Source: Acinetobacter sp. A47
Lineage (GTDB): Bacteria > Pseudomonadota > Gammaproteobacteria > Pseudomonadales > Moraxellaceae
NCBI RefSeq assembly: GCF_000805455.1
Contig: NZ_JSUS01000024.1
Coordinates: 23,339-87,338, forward strand
DNA: 64,000 bases
Direction: 5' to 3'
Below, in pieces: positions 16,996-25,809 of the stretch. Made by a program: the position numbers and the translations under genes. Below the pieces are notes generated by a model. That model was given only the letters and a program-made list of their open reading frames with translations. It was not told the origin of the DNA and did not search any database. Numbering within the stretch: the stretch's first letter is position 1; each line of letters begins with the position of its first letter.

Positions 16996-18346
16996 AGATA
17001 TAAATTTCCTTTTTCAAAAAATTTGTGAGATTGAAAAAGATCACATATCTGCTAATGATTTAAAAACAGTTGACTATGTCGAAAAGTATAAACAAATGAG
17101 TCTTCCATTAGGAACACCAGTTCTCATAATGGCTATTAATAATTTTGAATTTTTACAGCATTGGATTTCTATAATTTATAGTGGCTATGTTCCTATAGCA
17201 ATTTCACCTTCCACTAAATTTAACAAAGTTAAAGGATTAATAGAAACCTTTAAAATTGGGGCATTGGCTTCAGTAAAAATGAATAAGGATCTATTGAAGG
17301 ATATTACTATTAATTATTCTCTAATAGGTTCATACTCAATTGCTTATTTTAAGCAGAATGAGGTTTTAACCAGTCCAGGTGAAGTGGTTATTCTTACTTC
17401 AGGTACATCTGGAAATAATACAGCATGTGTGCATTCTGTAAGTTCTCTTATAAGAAATGCTGAAATGCATAATAAGGCACTCGGTATTGTCGACAAAGAT
17501 CGTCAATTAATTTTTCTTCCATTATATTATTCATTTGCATTAGTAGCACAGTTTATAGGATCACTAATAAGTGGGTGTTCATTTGTAATTGATGGCCCTC
17601 CCTTTACAATTGATAACTTTAATAAAAAAATTAAAGATAGAAAAATTACTGTCGCCGCTATTACACCAACCATTGCTAGAAATATTATAAACTCTAAAAC
17701 CCAAATAGAGAAAATTAGGGTATTAAGCATTGGCGGCGATCAGTTAATTCCAGAGGACGTTAAAAGAATTTATGCAAAAAACATTTCTGAAGAGTTATAT
17801 CTGACTTATGGATTAACTGAAGCTGGACCTAGGGTCTCTACTCTAGCTGTACACGAAGTATCTTATGATTATTATGATTGTGTTGGATTACCTTTCAGTG
17901 AGATTAAATACAAAATTAATAAATCTGAAGAAGATACTGTAGGCGAATTGCTAATTAAATCTCCCACTTTACTGTTGAGAAAAATAGGAGAAAATGTAGT
18001 TCAACCGGTTGATAGTGAGGGATATTTACATACGGGGGATTGTTTTGAATTAGCTTCAAACGGGTTGTTAAAATATAAAGGACGGATTAGAAACTTTGTG
18101 ATCTATAAGGGGGAAAAAGTTAATTTAACTAATATTAACCAAGTTGTTCAGCAATTTCCGAATATTAGTTATGCTAACACTATATTAAATAAGGAAAAGG
18201 ATGAATTAGAATTAGAGGTTTGCTTAAGAGATAAAGCAGTAGACTTCTCATTATCTAATTTACGAACTTATATAAAGAGGAATTTACAGTCATTTGAAGT
18301 TCCTAAATTTGTAACAGTAAAAGAAAGTTTTGATTTTAAAAAGTGA
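16985..18346 (+). CDS. AMP-dependent acyl/aryl ligase
   Basis: ANL-superfamily adenylating enzyme of about 453 residues. The GTG at 16985 is chosen because GGAG at 16974-16977 gives proper spacing; a TTG at 16979 is too close. Core motifs are Leu-Thr-Ser-Gly-Thr-Ser-Gly-Asn-Asn-Thr-Ala (A3; the usual Lys is replaced), Tyr-Gly-Leu-Thr-Glu (A5), Tyr-Leu-His-Thr-Gly-Asp (A7) and Lys-Gly-Arg-Ile-Arg-Asn-Phe-Val-Ile-Tyr-Lys-Gly (A8). The chain ends at Phe-Asp-Phe-Lys-Lys, where the A10 lysine is expected. It probably activates a carboxylic acid and loads it on the ACP; the substrate is unknown. Confidence 0.82.
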   Translation: MENKDINFLFQKICEIEKDHISANDLKTVDYVEKYKQMSLPLGTPVLIMAINNFEFLQHWISIIYSGYVPIAISPSTKFNKVKGLIETFKIGALASVKMNKDLLKDITINYSLIGSYSIAYFKQNEVLTSPGEVVILTSGTSGNNTACVHSVSSLIRNAEMHNKALGIVDKDRQLIFLPLYYSFALVAQFIGSLISGCSFVIDGPPFTIDNFNKKIKDRKITVAAITPTIARNIINSKTQIEKIRVLSIGGDQLIPEDVKRIYAKNISEELYLTYGLTEAGPRVSTLAVHEVSYDYYDCVGLPFSEIKYKINKSEEDTVGELLIKSPTLLLRKIGENVVQPVDSEGYLHTGDCFELASNGLLKYKGRIRNFVIYKGEKVNLTNINQVVQQFPNISYANTILNKEKDELELEVCLRDKAVDFSLSNLRTYIKRNLQSFEVPKFVTVKESFDFKK

Positions 18347-18350
18347 GTAA

Positions 18351-19037
18351 ATGAGAATGAAGATATATTCTTATCCACATGCAGGCGGTAGTGCAGCTAG
18401 TTATACTTATTTTAAAAATAATTTCCCTTTAAATATTGGCGAAATTGTACCAATTGAAATACCCGGAAGAGGTAAGCGTAGTAAAGAGCAGTTCTCTATA
18501 GACATTACAGATTGTATTTCTAAAAGTATTAGTCAACTTCCAGTACATGAAGAATTTATTTTACATGGGCATTGTATGGGAGCGCTACTGGCTTTTGAAA
18601 CTGTAAAATATCTAACTTTAAATAATAAAAAACTCCCTAAATTATTAATTATTTCTGGTCGTAATGCACCTAAATACCAAACTGATTGGGGGAAAAAGGT
18701 TGCAAATCTTGAAGATAAAGAGCTATATGCTGAATTAAAAACCGTTGGTGGAATACCAAAAGGATTGAGCTTTTCAATGGCACAACAGTTTTTAGAAATA
18801 ATACGCAATGATCAAAGAATTGTACACGCATATAAACCAGATGATAGAAAAATTTCTATACCTATATTAGTTTTGTCTGGGGATAATGATTTTATGACAA
18901 ATGAATCTTCTCTATTAGAATGGAAAGAATATACTACTAATACTGTTAATTTTGGTGTTATGAGTGGAGAACATTATTTTATTTACAATCAACCTTTTGA
19001 GTTTGCTGAAGAAATTTCAAAGTTGGAGCTTGTATAA
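18351..19037 (+). CDS. Type II thioesterase with Cys nucleophile
   Basis: Discrete alpha/beta-hydrolase thioesterase of 228 residues (GrsT/TesA-like family). The N-terminal Pro-His-Ala-Gly-Gly-Ser-Ala-Ala-Ser-Tyr is typical. The nucleophile elbow reads Gly73-His-Cys75-Met-Gly77, so the usual serine is a cysteine (codon TGT at 18573-18575). Asp180 or Asp178 (Ser-Gly-Asp-Asn-Asp) and His208 (Ser-Gly-Glu-His-Tyr) complete the triad. Type II thioesterases normally clear stalled carriers. Cys variants in other assembly lines catalyse strained-ring formation or acyl transfer, so this one may be the product-releasing enzyme. It lies 4 nt after the ligase gene. Confidence 0.88.
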   Translation: MRMKIYSYPHAGGSAASYTYFKNNFPLNIGEIVPIEIPGRGKRSKEQFSIDITDCISKSISQLPVHEEFILHGHCMGALLAFETVKYLTLNNKKLPKLLIISGRNAPKYQTDWGKKVANLEDKELYAELKTVGGIPKGLSFSMAQQFLEIIRNDQRIVHAYKPDDRKISIPILVLSGDNDFMTNESSLLEWKEYTTNTVNFGVMSGEHYFIYNQPFEFAEEISKLELV

Positions 19038-20063
19038 ATGAAATATAGATATCTTGGCAGAACCGGTTTAAAAGTTAGTGAATTGTGCTTGGGGACTTTA
19101 ATGTTAGGTTCTTGGGGTAAAAATAATTATGAGAGTTCAGAGCTAATAATTAAAAAAGCCTTGAATAAAGGAATAAATTATTTTGATACAGCAGATTCGT
19201 ATTCAAATGGTGAAAGTGAAAAGATATTAGGAGAAAGTTTAAAAAAACTCAAAAAAAGAGATAATGTTATTATTGCAACTAAGGTTAACACACCTATGGG
19301 AGCAGACCCAAATTCTCGTGGAAGTTCTAGACGATGGATAACGAAAGCTGTTGAGGATAGTTTAAAGCGTTTACAAACTGATTGGATAGATATATACCAA
19401 TTACATAGACCAGATCCATTTACTGATATTGAAGAAACACTATCTGTGTTAAATGACTTGGTAAAACAAGGTAAAATTAGATATTTTGGTACCTCTACTT
19501 TCCCTGTATCGAGCTTGGTAGAAGCCCAGCATATAACTAAGGATTTTAATGTAATAAGTCCTTCTATTGAGCAACCACCTTATTCAATTTTAGCACGTGA
19601 AATTGAGAATGAAGTATTACCTATATGTAGTAAATATAAGATTGGTGTTGCAGTTTGGAGTCCTTTAGCTGGCGGCTGGCTGTCTGGAAAAATTAAAAAT
19701 GCTGCTGATGTTATAACGGATAGAACCAAATATTGGGGTAATAGATATGATATGAGTCAAGCTAAGAATCAAAAGAAATTAGAAATTGTTCTTAGACTTA
19801 ATAAAATCTGTGAAGAGTTTAATATTAGCCTTAATCATTTAGCAATTGCATTTACTTTAAATCATCCTGCAGTTACTTCAGCTATTATTGGTCCACGCAC
19901 TCTTGATCATCTCGATACTCTGGTGGATGCAGTGAATCTAAATCTTAGTGTTGAAATTCTGGACATGATTGATACTGTTGTTGAGGCAGGTATTACTGTA
20001 AGTGAGGATGATAAGGGATATATTTCCCCAGCAATTCTTAACCCAAGTTTGAGAAGAAGATAA
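19038..20063 (+). CDS. Aldo/keto reductase
   Basis: 341-residue NAD(P)H-dependent oxidoreductase with the AKR (beta/alpha)8 barrel. It starts Tyr-Leu-Gly-Arg-Thr-Gly-Leu-Lys-Val-Ser-Glu-Leu-Cys-Leu-Gly-Thr, like YajO and other AKR11/12-type enzymes. The catalytic tetrad is visible: Asp and Tyr in Tyr-Phe-Asp-Thr-Ala-Asp-Ser-Tyr, Lys in Ile-Ala-Thr-Lys-Val, and His in Tyr-Gln-Leu-His-Arg-Pro-Asp. It probably reduces a keto group or aldehyde of the pathway intermediate. The ATG follows the thioesterase stop with no gap, and its stop overlaps the next start by 1 base (TAATG). Confidence 0.9.
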   Translation: MKYRYLGRTGLKVSELCLGTLMLGSWGKNNYESSELIIKKALNKGINYFDTADSYSNGESEKILGESLKKLKKRDNVIIATKVNTPMGADPNSRGSSRRWITKAVEDSLKRLQTDWIDIYQLHRPDPFTDIEETLSVLNDLVKQGKIRYFGTSTFPVSSLVEAQHITKDFNVISPSIEQPPYSILAREIENEVLPICSKYKIGVAVWSPLAGGWLSGKIKNAADVITDRTKYWGNRYDMSQAKNQKKLEIVLRLNKICEEFNISLNHLAIAFTLNHPAVTSAIIGPRTLDHLDTLVDAVNLNLSVEILDMIDTVVEAGITVSEDDKGYISPAILNPSLRRR

Positions 20064-20788
20064 TGAAAGAGAACTTTTTTAGTGAAAATATAGTACGAGA
20101 TGAGCAGATTAGCAGTATAAACAATATCAATAATGGTATTGAGGTTTTTTTAAATAGTCCTATCAATAAAAAAAATATTGAAGGGGTACTTGATAAAATA
20201 AAATTTTGTAGAGATACCGCTTTATACTGGTTAAGAAGCAATAAAATAACTGATGATAATACTGTAGTATCAGTAAAATCTATAATGATGAGAGTTTATG
20301 ATTCTAACTCAAGTGATCGCATGATTAAAGTTTTTCATGAAGTTATAAAGAGTAGAAAAAATAAAATTAATGAGATTTCTGTAACTATTTCTTTTTATGA
20401 TCAATTAAAACTTATTGAAATAACTTTTTCTTTTGTTTTGATAACACAAGTTTTAGCTAATTTTCTTAGAGCTGGTAGGAATTATGGTAACTATTTAAAT
20501 GAAGAAATTTTAAATTATAAAGGTTATTATGAAGATAGCTATACATATATTCCTGGAGAAAAAGATAGGTTGGTAGATGAAAAGCGTGTTGATCATATAC
20601 CCGCCTTAAGTTTAATTGAAATTATAGTTAATTTTTTGAATAAAAAGGATGAATCTATCAGCTTAATCAAGGCTAATTTTAATAATTATATAGATCCTAG
20701 ATATAATGTTCTACTTAAACATAGGGGGGATGAAGAGGTATTATGTTGGCAAAATAATATAGTTGCTGCTTCAGTCTTGGTTGAATAG
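20063..20788 (+). CDS. Unrecognised biosynthetic-operon protein, possibly AfsA-like
   Basis: 241 residues, not clearly recognised. The segment Asp-Glu-Lys-Arg-Val-Asp-His-Ile-Pro-Ala-Leu-Ser-Leu-Ile-Glu near residues 172-186 recalls the Asp-His-Val-Pro-Gly-Met-x-Leu-x-Glu motif of AfsA-type hotdog enzymes, which make butyrolactone signal precursors. The remainder alternates beta-like and helical segments, compatible with one or two hotdog folds, without other landmarks. There is no signal peptide or membrane segment. Translational coupling on both sides (TAATG overlap before, 3 nt after) argues that it belongs to the pathway. The AfsA link is tentative. Confidence 0.5.
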   Translation: MKENFFSENIVRDEQISSINNINNGIEVFLNSPINKKNIEGVLDKIKFCRDTALYWLRSNKITDDNTVVSVKSIMMRVYDSNSSDRMIKVFHEVIKSRKNKINEISVTISFYDQLKLIEITFSFVLITQVLANFLRAGRNYGNYLNEEILNYKGYYEDSYTYIPGEKDRLVDEKRVDHIPALSLIEIIVNFLNKKDESISLIKANFNNYIDPRYNVLLKHRGDEEVLCWQNNIVAASVLVE

Positions 20789-20791
20789 TAA

Positions 20792-21946
20792 ATGTTTTCT
20801 GAGAAATTTAGTTTTTTAACTTGTTTTTTACTATTAAGTTTTTTGATGCTAGCTACTAATCTAGCATCTTCCTTATACCCTATATATAAAAACCTTAATA
20901 TCCTGACATCATTTCAAATTACTATTGTATTTTCAGCCTACATTGCTGGCCTAGTACCTTCTTTATTTGTTTCACAGTGGGTTTTAAATAAGATTGGCCT
21001 TAGGAATTTATTGTTTACTAGTATTGTTATTAATGTTTTAGGTTTGTTATTAATGGGGTGCGGTGAGAGTTTTATTTCAATTTTTATAGGAAGAGTATTG
21101 CAAGGTGTTTCTATTGGCATTTCGGCTAGTAATCTGGCATTTAGTTTAATAGCTTTTGAACCGAATAAAAACTATCATAGAGCTTCTTTGGCTACGGGCT
21201 TTGCTATGACTATTGGTGGAGGGTGTGGGCCTATATCTAGTGCCTTTATTTCAATAAATTATAATAGTTCATTATTAGCACCTTATGTAATAATATCTAT
21301 TTTTCTTTTGCTATTAAGTCCCTTTCTATACTTTATTAAGAATTTGAAGAATAATACAAAATTTTCATTACCAAAGATACCATCAGAATATAAACATGTT
21401 TTTTACATATGTTCTTTTGCAGCTTTTTTATGCTGGTCCGTAACTGCAATGTTTTTATCTCTAATCCCTGTTTCTTTTAGCTTTTTATTGGAACAAAACA
21501 AGTTTTTATCTCTTGCCTTAACAGCTAGTTTAATTTTACTTTTTTCTGGTGTTACTCAAGTATTTTCTGTCAGATTTTCAATAAAATTAAATATTATTTT
21601 AGGTATGTTAATAATGCTTGTTTCTTCTATTCTCTTATGCTTTTCACAATTGCTAGGTTTGTATTACCTGCTATTATTATGTTCTATTCTTGCTGGTGTA
21701 GGACATGGTCTATCCTTTCTTGGTATAACAAGGCTATTAAATGGTTGTATTAATAATAGTTTATATAAGGGGCAAATAATTACTGCATACAATATTGCTA
21801 TTTATTTGGGGGTTGGAGTTCCTGCATTGTTAATGGGTGTATTAACCAAGTTTTATGAAATAAATATAGCTATTATATTTTTTTCATTCTATATGTCTAT
21901 TTCTTTTCTTTTTTGTCTTATAAAAATAAGGAAACATATTAGTTAG
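20792..21946 (+). CDS. MFS transporter
   Basis: 384-residue major facilitator superfamily permease with about twelve hydrophobic segments. Motif-A-like and signature residues appear around Gly-Arg-Val-Leu-Gln-Gly-Val-Ser-Ile-Gly-Ile (residues 100-110) and Thr-Ile-Gly-Gly-Gly-Cys-Gly-Pro-Ile-Ser (motif C region, 140-149), which is typical of drug/H+ antiporters (exporters). As the last gene of the biosynthetic operon, it most likely exports the product and may confer self-protection. Very AT-rich and Phe/Leu/Ser-rich. Confidence 0.85.
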   Translation: MFSEKFSFLTCFLLLSFLMLATNLASSLYPIYKNLNILTSFQITIVFSAYIAGLVPSLFVSQWVLNKIGLRNLLFTSIVINVLGLLLMGCGESFISIFIGRVLQGVSIGISASNLAFSLIAFEPNKNYHRASLATGFAMTIGGGCGPISSAFISINYNSSLLAPYVIISIFLLLLSPFLYFIKNLKNNTKFSLPKIPSEYKHVFYICSFAAFLCWSVTAMFLSLIPVSFSFLLEQNKFLSLALTASLILLFSGVTQVFSVRFSIKLNIILGMLIMLVSSILLCFSQLLGLYYLLLLCSILAGVGHGLSFLGITRLLNGCINNSLYKGQIITAYNIAIYLGVGVPALLMGVLTKFYEINIAIIFFSFYMSISFLFCLIKIRKHIS

Positions 21947-22505
21947 GAATTAATTGTTGTGTGTGGAAATGTATTTTTAACTATTAGGCGCTATGTAATA
22001 TTTTATATTTATAATTGATTTGCAAATAGATGGTTAAAGTGTTCGTGTTTTTTTAGATACTAAATATATATATTGTAATTAATTTATATTTGTTTGCTCG
22101 ATTTTTGGAGTTGGGTTGTGCCAACTTGAGGTTGGTATTTAATGATGAGTCATTGTTGAGTAAAAGAGCTTAAATAATTTGATATGTGATGCAGAATACT
22201 GTAAAAAATAAGCTGATAGATTTCTTTAATAACGAAGTTATGTCTTTCTTACAGTTTATATGAAGAATCATGTATAAGAGCATTCTCCATACTTATTCAA
22301 ATTGATAATTAAAAAAATCCTAAATATAAATATTTGAAATTTTTGTCATGGCTTTATGAGTTCATAACCAAGGCTAATAGCAAAATAACCAAAAAATTTC
22401 AATATGATGCTGAAAATATATAGCTCTTGCATAATTGGGTTTCAGGTTATGTAGATTTAGTGATCATCACTGATAAGAAAATGATTATATTTGTCAAATT
22501 GGGGT
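21947..22505. other. AT-rich intergenic region
   Basis: About 560 bp between the convergent biosynthetic and CBASS operons. No supported gene, RNA or strong terminator hairpin was found. The composition remains as AT-rich as the biosynthetic operon. Confidence 0.5.
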
Positions 22506-24368
22506 TTAACCTTCTTTTTTTTCTTCCTTTAAATTAATATTTGTAATTCCAATTTTTCTTAGAGCATTCAATAAAGTTGATTCACCATCTGAAAAACCAG
22601 CAGATTTTGAGCGCCTAAAAACAAATAATTGGGTAACAAGATTGGAGCTCTGAAGAGTTTTCGTATAAGAACCCTCTGACAAAGGCAAGCTTTTCATCAG
22701 ATCTGAAATATACTGTTCAAATTGTTCTAGAGACTTTGACCTAAATATTAGTCCAGAATGCCCACGTTCCTTGAGGATGCTCTTGCCTTCTACATTTGAA
22801 ACATAAATCGTAGGTTGTATATCGAAAATATAAACTGGAGGGTAATTTGTAAGAGATAGCCGAATGACTAATGCGCCGCGGGTTGCTTTTTTATTTGAAT
22901 TTGCATAACACCATTTTATATAAGCTTGTTTTTCTTCATTTGAAATATCTTCATTTTCTAAAGTTTCTGAATTGACAGAAAAGGCTATGAGAGTGGGTTT
23001 ATCGTTATAATTAAATTCTTCTTCAAAAGTATAATAATGTACTGCATTGACAATACTGGGATTTAACGAGCGTGCTTTTACGCAAGCATTCCATAGATCC
23101 ATAATTCTTCCTTGTTCTGGAGCTTTAAATTCTGTGACATTATCTTTATTAGTGGTCGGATTAATTGTGGCATTAAGAACATTCTTGGAACTATCAGGTT
23201 CCCCTGTACCAACTGTATTGATTTCTTTTATATTTTTCTTCCTTTGTGAACGAGTAATGGTTCTTTCATATTTTGTTTTACTTTTTTCCGCGATGGGTCC
23301 TGAACCTAACCATTCAAATTCATGATCTAAAATAACCGTTTGTGACAATGGACTACGCCCACCTTGATCTTCAGATACATTAATTTGACCAGAGCCTAGG
23401 TGTAGTTCAGGAGGTTTAGGTGCGTTTGGGTCTATAGGTTTCTTAACTTGGTGAACTTTCTTTGTGACAATTCTGATGAGGGTTTGATCTGGTAAATCTA
23501 TTCCAAGAATTCTTAAACCTAAAAAAGCATTGGTACCAGAAATATTGAAACCTGAAACTCGAATCTTTCTCGTTTCCTCATGCCATGGCATTACTTTAGG
23601 GTATATATGAGCTTTTTTATCAAAATCATCATGTTTTGCAATACTGCTAAATAATATCCTTACGGCATTTTGGGTATATTCATTGTATTGATAATAGGCA
23701 ATAAATACATGGTCACTTAATGTAAGCCCATCACCTATAAGAACAGTCCATGTGCCTTCTTCTCCTGGATGAGGAGTATATAGCCGTTCATGTCGTTCGG
23801 CCTCATCATATGTTGTCAGAATTCTAGGAAGTTCTGTAGAGAGACCATATCCTCTCACCAGAAATTCAAAACAAGGTACGAGAAGCTCCTTATATTCCTG
23901 ATCCTTTAAATAAAAAGAAATACAATTCTCACGTTGGCCTGGGTTAATATAAAATTTATTCCTATCTGAGAAGAAATGATCTATTTTCCCTGTCTTTTCG
24001 TCTCGCTTATATGCTTGAACATAGGTATGTGTAAAATCCGTATGGTCAATATCAAACTCCCGTATTTCTAAGGGAAAATACTTAACAAATCGTTCATGAT
24101 GCCAAACTGTACCAATAGGCCAAGATACCAAATCTGTTATATTGGCATCAATAAAAATAAAATTATCTGTGGGTGTGTAATCTTCCAAAAGTTCCCTAAA
24201 AGCAACATGAACTTTAGGATGGGTATTTCTACGTTCAGCTTTTGCTAATGCCCCATACCACCACACCATTAAGAACTTTTCAGCATTGGATTCAAGAACT
24301 TTGAATGCGGGTGATTTTTTTTTATCTGAAGAGTTATCAGTATTTTCTTCATTAGAATGATTGTTCAT
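22506..24368 (-). CDS. Unrecognised CBASS-operon protein, possibly TnsE-like
   Basis: 620 residues from the ATG at 24368, which is preceded by AGAGG (a TTG at 24374 is less likely). The family is not certain. A basic Lys/Arg/Ser-rich linker (about residues 370-390: Glu-Lys-Ser-Lys-Thr-Lys-Tyr-Glu-Arg-Thr-Ile-Thr-Arg-Ser-Gln-Arg-Lys) separates a beta-rich N-terminal part from a C-terminal domain. That domain holds Val-Tyr-Ile-Phe-Asp-Ile and Ser-Gly-Leu-Ile-Phe-Arg-Ser-Lys, resembling in layout the Tn7 TnsE C-terminal domain. A TnsE homologue would select replicating or conjugating DNA as target. It lies 44 bp downstream of cap4 on the same strand, so it is either an extra CBASS component or transposition gene placed behind it. 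Confidence 0.45.
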   Translation of the reverse strand: MNNHSNEENTDNSSDKKKSPAFKVLESNAEKFLMVWWYGALAKAERRNTHPKVHVAFRELLEDYTPTDNFIFIDANITDLVSWPIGTVWHHERFVKYFPLEIREFDIDHTDFTHTYVQAYKRDEKTGKIDHFFSDRNKFYINPGQRENCISFYLKDQEYKELLVPCFEFLVRGYGLSTELPRILTTYDEAERHERLYTPHPGEEGTWTVLIGDGLTLSDHVFIAYYQYNEYTQNAVRILFSSIAKHDDFDKKAHIYPKVMPWHEETRKIRVSGFNISGTNAFLGLRILGIDLPDQTLIRIVTKKVHQVKKPIDPNAPKPPELHLGSGQINVSEDQGGRSPLSQTVILDHEFEWLGSGPIAEKSKTKYERTITRSQRKKNIKEINTVGTGEPDSSKNVLNATINPTTNKDNVTEFKAPEQGRIMDLWNACVKARSLNPSIVNAVHYYTFEEEFNYNDKPTLIAFSVNSETLENEDISNEEKQAYIKWCYANSNKKATRGALVIRLSLTNYPPVYIFDIQPTIYVSNVEGKSILKERGHSGLIFRSKSLEQFEQYISDLMKSLPLSEGSYTKTLQSSNLVTQLFVFRRSKSAGFSDGESTLLNALRKIGITNINLKEEKKEG

Positions 24369-24412
24369 GATCAACCTCTCTATTGGTAATATTATCGACT
24401 AGTCAATTCTTC

Positions 24413-25807
24413 TTATAAGTTCAGTTCGGCTGTAGGGATATATTGCCCATCTACCCAATCGTAAAGTTGGATATCGCAAACGCCATTCAAGCGATGTCCC
24501 AAGACCATTGCAAAAACTGAGGGTGCTTTAATAAAGAGGTGTAATTTAGATAACTTATTTTCGGATTTAAATGAAACTAAAGCAGATTTTGCCTCTCTGA
24601 CAGCAAGATTTAGAGTTTCCATTTTATCAATGGCATGAGAGCTTTCTAAATTCAGTCTAGGTAAGCTCTTTACTTCATTAATCGTAGAGTCAATGTCTTT
24701 ACCTATAGCTGTAGGAAATCCAATAGTGACTATGGCTTCAGTTTCACTCTGTAGCTCAACAGAGTCGATTTTAGTAAAAAATTGTCCCTCTTTCTGTTTA
24801 TGGTCATCAGTGCGATAAATGAGGCCATTATGTTCTATTTCGAGCAGGAAATTACGTGTGGCACTAAAAACATAGCCAAGCATACATGCAGTGGACATTC
24901 TTTGTTTGCCATCTATAAGGAGGGTTCTACGGTCACCACTGTTATGAATGAAATCCCCAATCGATACTGCTTTTTTGATTAGTCTGTTCCAGTCGCTGGA
25001 GGTTTTTTGAGCACGATCAGGACCATTGAAATCACTAATATCTAAGTTTAAGTCTTGGTGCTGACTGGATGATGCTGAAAGATTAATTTTAATAGGATCT
25101 GATAGCCACTGAGTTCTATCTTCTTCAAGAGCATGGCAAATAAAATTTTCAAAGTCTTTGCGATGTATTGGGCCAAAAGAAGAACGAGAAATCAGGTTTT
25201 TAAACTGATCTCTTAACTGTTTAGCTTTACGTGTAGTGAGTTCGATATTGGATAATTTCTCTTCTATTTCGCCTATAAATACAGAGTCGCTATCTTCCGC
25301 ATTGAAAGACAGGAAATCAACATGATCAAGTGCAAACTCAGCAAGTGAGGTTTCGAATCCCTTATCACTACACCACTGAATAATATCCTGACGACTTTTT
25401 TGTAAAATCACAGAATCTGCACTGTATGAAGAGCCAACGCCTCTAATTCTTTCAATCTGGGCAAGAAATGGGTGAAGTGTAGAGGTATAGAGTGGGCATA
25501 CTAAACCAAAGCGAGTAAATTCACTTGATGGAATATCAAATGCCTCCTTGAAGCGCTTAATTTCTTTCCAGAAGTCTGTAGAAGTCAGCGAATGATTTTT
25601 AGCTTCATACATGACACGCTGGAAATCTTTCTCTGAAGAGAAGTAGCGAACCTCAACATCACCTATTGATTCACTCACAATGTGACTAAAAGCACTTTCA
25701 GATAGCCATAGTGGCAAGTTCTTTAATACAAAAGCATCCTGATATTCAAACCCTACTCGTGCAATTGCACCACCAGTTGATTGTTTTTCTAACAGACTTG
25801 CACTCAT
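24413..25807 (-). CDS. cap4: CBASS effector Cap4 (DUF4297-SAVED nuclease)
   Basis: 464-residue effector. The N-terminal DUF4297 nuclease domain (about residues 10-230) starts Gly-Gly-Ala-Ile-Ala-Arg-Val-Gly-Phe-Glu-Tyr-Gln-Asp-Ala and shows Asp50-Val-Glu52 and Glu68-Ala-Lys70, the PD-(D/E)xK-type active site. The C-terminal part (about 290-464) has SAVED-domain hallmarks: Leu-His-Leu-Phe-Ile-Lys-Ala-Pro-Ser-Val-Phe-Ala-Met-Val-Leu-Gly and Ile-Gln-Leu-Tyr-Asp-Trp. In characterised systems SAVED binds the cyclic oligonucleotide made by CdnD and triggers DNA degradation and cell death on infection. It follows cap3 by 2 nt, so the pair is probably coupled. Confidence 0.9.
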   Translation of the reverse strand: MSASLLEKQSTGGAIARVGFEYQDAFVLKNLPLWLSESAFSHIVSESIGDVEVRYFSSEKDFQRVMYEAKNHSLTSTDFWKEIKRFKEAFDIPSSEFTRFGLVCPLYTSTLHPFLAQIERIRGVGSSYSADSVILQKSRQDIIQWCSDKGFETSLAEFALDHVDFLSFNAEDSDSVFIGEIEEKLSNIELTTRKAKQLRDQFKNLISRSSFGPIHRKDFENFICHALEEDRTQWLSDPIKINLSASSSQHQDLNLDISDFNGPDRAQKTSSDWNRLIKKAVSIGDFIHNSGDRRTLLIDGKQRMSTACMLGYVFSATRNFLLEIEHNGLIYRTDDHKQKEGQFFTKIDSVELQSETEAIVTIGFPTAIGKDIDSTINEVKSLPRLNLESSHAIDKMETLNLAVREAKSALVSFKSENKLSKLHLFIKAPSVFAMVLGHRLNGVCDIQLYDWVDGQYIPTAELNL

Positions 25808-25809
25808 TA

